This document shows positions 61,185-64,000 of a stretch of DNA of 64,000 bases, in pieces. A model generated the notes under the pieces. That model saw nothing but the letters and a program-made list of their open reading frames with translations. It searched no databases and had not been told where the DNA came from. Position 1 is the stretch's first letter, and the number at the start of each line of letters is the position of its first letter. This DNA is from Promerops cafer (Eukaryota; Chordata; Aves; Passeriformes; Nectariniidae): assembly GCA_013398275.1 (NCBI GenBank), contig VZSE01014929.1:62001-126000 (forward strand), read 5' to 3'. The position numbers and the translations under genes were made by a program.

Positions 61185-62369
61185 TTAATAACTGCTGGAC
61201 TCCCTGCTATTCCTTCAGCAAGTATTTAATCTTTCCTTAATTCAAAGCACAAGATATAAAAATAGTGTGAAAATACAGCACAGCAGAGACATGGAAAGCT
61301 GTCTTCACAAAAATAACTTTTTTGGTGCCTTTTGCCAGGGGAATTTTTTAAACCATTTAAATTTTCTTCAGGGAAGTCTTCTCATTCTAAAAAATGAGGC
61401 TACTCCAGTGTCTATCTGCTTCATAGCCATTAGCTAACTCATGTTTGAATTCCTCATATAATGAATTTTACTACATAAATGGGAAAATGTGGTTGATCTC
61501 TGTTAACGATAAACCACTCTTTAGTCTGGATCTCTCTCTAATCACAAAAAAAATTCCTTTTCTCAGCCCTCTCTAACACAAGGGTTAGGGTTGTTAATTC
61601 ATTGAGTGTTGGTAACATTTGGTAAACTCTTAGCTCTTTGAAGTCTGATTTATTCTCAGAGATTAATCTAAAACTGTGAACTCTAATGCACCTCAGACCT
61701 GCAGTTTAGGCATACCCTAATTTTTAAGATCCTATACAAGAATTTGTTAAACCAGACCAATTGGTAGCAAGATCCTGATCTCAAAGCAACTATTTGACTA
61801 TAATAGAGAAATAACCTCTTTAAACTATCCTAAGTTCTGGCGCCAAGACTCTGCCATGACCTGTGTTATGAAAATAACATAATCTGTGGCAATATAACAG
61901 TACTGAGTTAGTATCAGCAGTCTGACAGAGCGTAGATAACGAGCACATCATGCTGTTTAAAAATAGCTCCCTGCCATATATTTACAAGGGAATGATAGAT
62001 GGCTTGTATGCTTTTTATGGGACTCACAAGATAGCATGTATTTTCCAGCACTGTCTGATGTACAAACTTAATTTCAGTATTTGCCTCTCAAACAGACAGA
62101 TTTATGGCGCCCAAGTGCAGCCACACTGGATCTGAGCAAAGGTCCATCCAGGCTGGTAGCTGGGCTCTGTGGCAGCCAGCAGCAAATGCTTAGGAAAGGA
62201 GTGTAAGAATAAAGCAAATGCACAATTATACTTCCTTAATCCATTGGCTGTGAAAAATACTTCCCAACTGCTTTAAACCAGCTTTCTCAAGCTTTTGCAT
62301 GGAGAGAAAATAATGGTGTTCTGTTCACCTTTCTTTGTGGTTTTTGATTTTGTATAGGTGTGTTATGTC

Positions 62370-62960
62370 TGTTATGTTACTATTTTTGCCCAAGCAAATC
62401 TGTCTAATCTCATCTCAAACAAAAACCTTTCCAAACCTATGACAGCCTCTTCACCCTTCTATACACCTGTTCTAGTCCTACCATCTTTTCACAGAAAAAA
62501 GGACAAGAACTGCCTTTGACAGTCACACTGTGGTCACATAATGAACTTGCAGTTTTCATGTTTGCTCTCTCTTCCTTTACTGATAAATCTTAACATTTGA
62601 TTTACCTTTCTGGACTGTCACAGGGTACCAAACTGGTGTTCTTGCTGAAAAAGCCAACACAATAGTTTCAAGCTCTCTTTACTGCATAGTAATAGTTTCT
62701 GGAGAGCTTACCATTGCAAGGGTTATTTTCCTCAGACCCATTACTGTACTGACTTTGGCTTTCATCTGTCATTCTATTTATCAACTCTTGAGATTGTAGT
62801 TTAAACTCTGACTTCTCCGAATAATCAACAGTCTTGTCACCTTGCCCTCCACTGCCTTTTCACTGAGAGCTGCTTCCAGCACTTGACCGTTTATTACCCT
62901 TGAAAAGTTTTGTCTTTTAAAATATTATTGATTCATGAGAGGACTATTCCTTTTTCAATT
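62370..62960 (-). mobile_element. Possible ancient CR1-like fragment, antisense
   Basis: Order and wording loosely follow the antisense of old CR1 elements (for example CTTAACATTTGATTTACCTTTC, there TCCTAATATT...GCTTTT, then a stretch like a CAAATTT...CCACCTCACTG region). Too diverged for confidence. Confidence 0.3.
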
Positions 62961-64000
62961 AAATAATTTATTGCCCAAGTAACAAGGGAATCCTTCCACT
63001 CAGTTTTGATTGCTGTAGAACTTTTCAAATCCATGCCCTTTTTATAGTTACAGCTTCAGTCTTCACAAGCAAGAATTAAAAGAAATGTCTTTCTTTATAC
63101 ATAACAGCTCTAGATGCTGCAGTCAAATAATACTTTTAAAATACATATGGTGATTGCTGCACACTGAAGTTAAAATATTGCTTTAGCCATATAGTCCTAT
63201 GGTCCAGTAAAGCTCTGCATGTATTTACCAGTAATTATTTGTTTTCCAAAGCAGAAGGAAATTAAAATGTCTCTGCATATAAATCTTGGACAGTAAAAGC
63301 AGAAAAAACTCATAATAGTTCTCTTGTCTCTGAGGCCAGCAGGGACTGTTGGTATACTCCACTGAGTATTAGATATCAACAGTATAACAGGAAAGTTTTT
63401 CTGCCCTTAGCAGCTTTTCTCAATCAGGAAATTAAATGTCCTTTCATCCACCAGCTGTGGGTCAGAATTAGCTTTAGTACATTACTACTTAAAATGCTAA
63501 TAAAGGATTTGTTATTAGGCATTGTGTCGTGCTCATAATGCAAATAACAATAAAGGACAGAATGAGCACCAACCCTGCCCCCACTTTGTTAGTGGGCTCT
63601 TCTTCTTACCATACCAAAGCAGACTGCTTGCCCATCAAAGAGCACAAAACATGCATAACTATTTGTGTTCAAACCTGTTTCATAATGGATGTCACTTCTC
63701 AAGACAGTATACTGTCGTGCCTTGCTCCTTTCTGGCAGGTTATCCTCCTGCATCTGTGACCAACACAGAACACATGATGTCCTGCTGCTCAGCTGCTGCT
63801 CTTCCTGCTCCTTCAGCCTTCCAGCTTGGGCACAATTTACAGTTCAAACCAACAGCATTCTAGCACTCATGGCAAAATCACAAAGAATGAACTGTATTCC
63901 CCATGCTCTGGCTGGGGCAGAGACAGACTTTGCCCTGCAGATTTCTGGCTACCCCTCCAGGTGCCTTCTTGGACACTTTCAGGAGCATATTGTCAATGGG
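62961..64000. other. Intergenic, no gene recognised
   Basis: About 1 kb. A 113-codon plus-strand open frame (63522-63863) begins and ends without splice or promoter support and resembles nothing known to me. Confidence 0.5.

Larger units (their letters stand above)
59076..62369. other. Intergenic, no gene recognised
   Basis: 3.3 kb with T-rich tracts at 60677-60715 and 61150-61184. Around 62120-62290 the words GGTCCATCCAGGCTGGTAGC and GGCAGCCAGCAGCAAATGCT resemble an old amniote interspersed repeat, but I cannot name it with confidence. Confidence 0.5.

Noticed and set aside
1..64000. CRISPR arrays, operons, insertion sequences or other bacterial/phage systems
   Set aside because: The window is vertebrate nuclear DNA with spliced exons and LINEs; no regularly spaced repeats or dense gene arrays are present.

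Overview
The window looks like nuclear DNA from a bird. All confidently recognised interspersed repeats are CR1-type LINE fragments (including tails ending in the ATTCTATGAT motif), there are no mammalian SINEs, repeat load is low, and introns are compact. The species cannot be told from the sequence. Two runs of N (5101-5195 and 35797-35855) sit in extremely GC-rich DNA, as is typical of short-read bird assemblies.

The left 36 kb holds most of one protein gene on the minus strand, WIPF3 (also called CR16), the third member of the WIP/WIPF verprolin family that binds actin and N-WASP. Six coding exons are recognised by translation, splice sites and matching intron phases: 21828-21917 (start codon and polyproline), 7721-7853 (WH2 actin-binding domain), 6990-7118, 4924-5476 (large proline-rich exon broken by an N gap), 3163-3309 and 2385-2486 (WASP-binding motif). 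The last exon is not securely found; it is either a very short candidate near position 974 or lies left of position 1. A non-coding 5' exon with a GTAAGT donor is proposed at about 34390-34620. A CpG-rich region at 35480-36110 is the probable promoter.

The right 28 kb (36.1-64 kb) shows no convincing exon or RNA gene. It is AT-rich intergenic DNA with several CR1 copies of different ages: 41331-41530, 51463-51900, 56945-57300, 58618-59075 and possibly 62370-62960. It also holds candidate CTCF sites and simple repeats. In mammals the gene upstream of WIPF3 is PRR15, so this may be the WIPF3-PRR15 interval, but no PRR15 coding sequence was seen here.

No new defence system, operon or mobile cassette is present. 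The best second-look items are: a stop codon fused to a polyadenylation signal just after the penultimate recognised exon, which would make a WIPF3 isoform without its WASP-binding tail; an N gap whose length breaks the reading frame of the proline-rich exon; a CR1 copy carrying both a nested CR1 tail and a perfect 18-bp hairpin that looks like a template-switch mutation; and four to five CTCF-like motifs.
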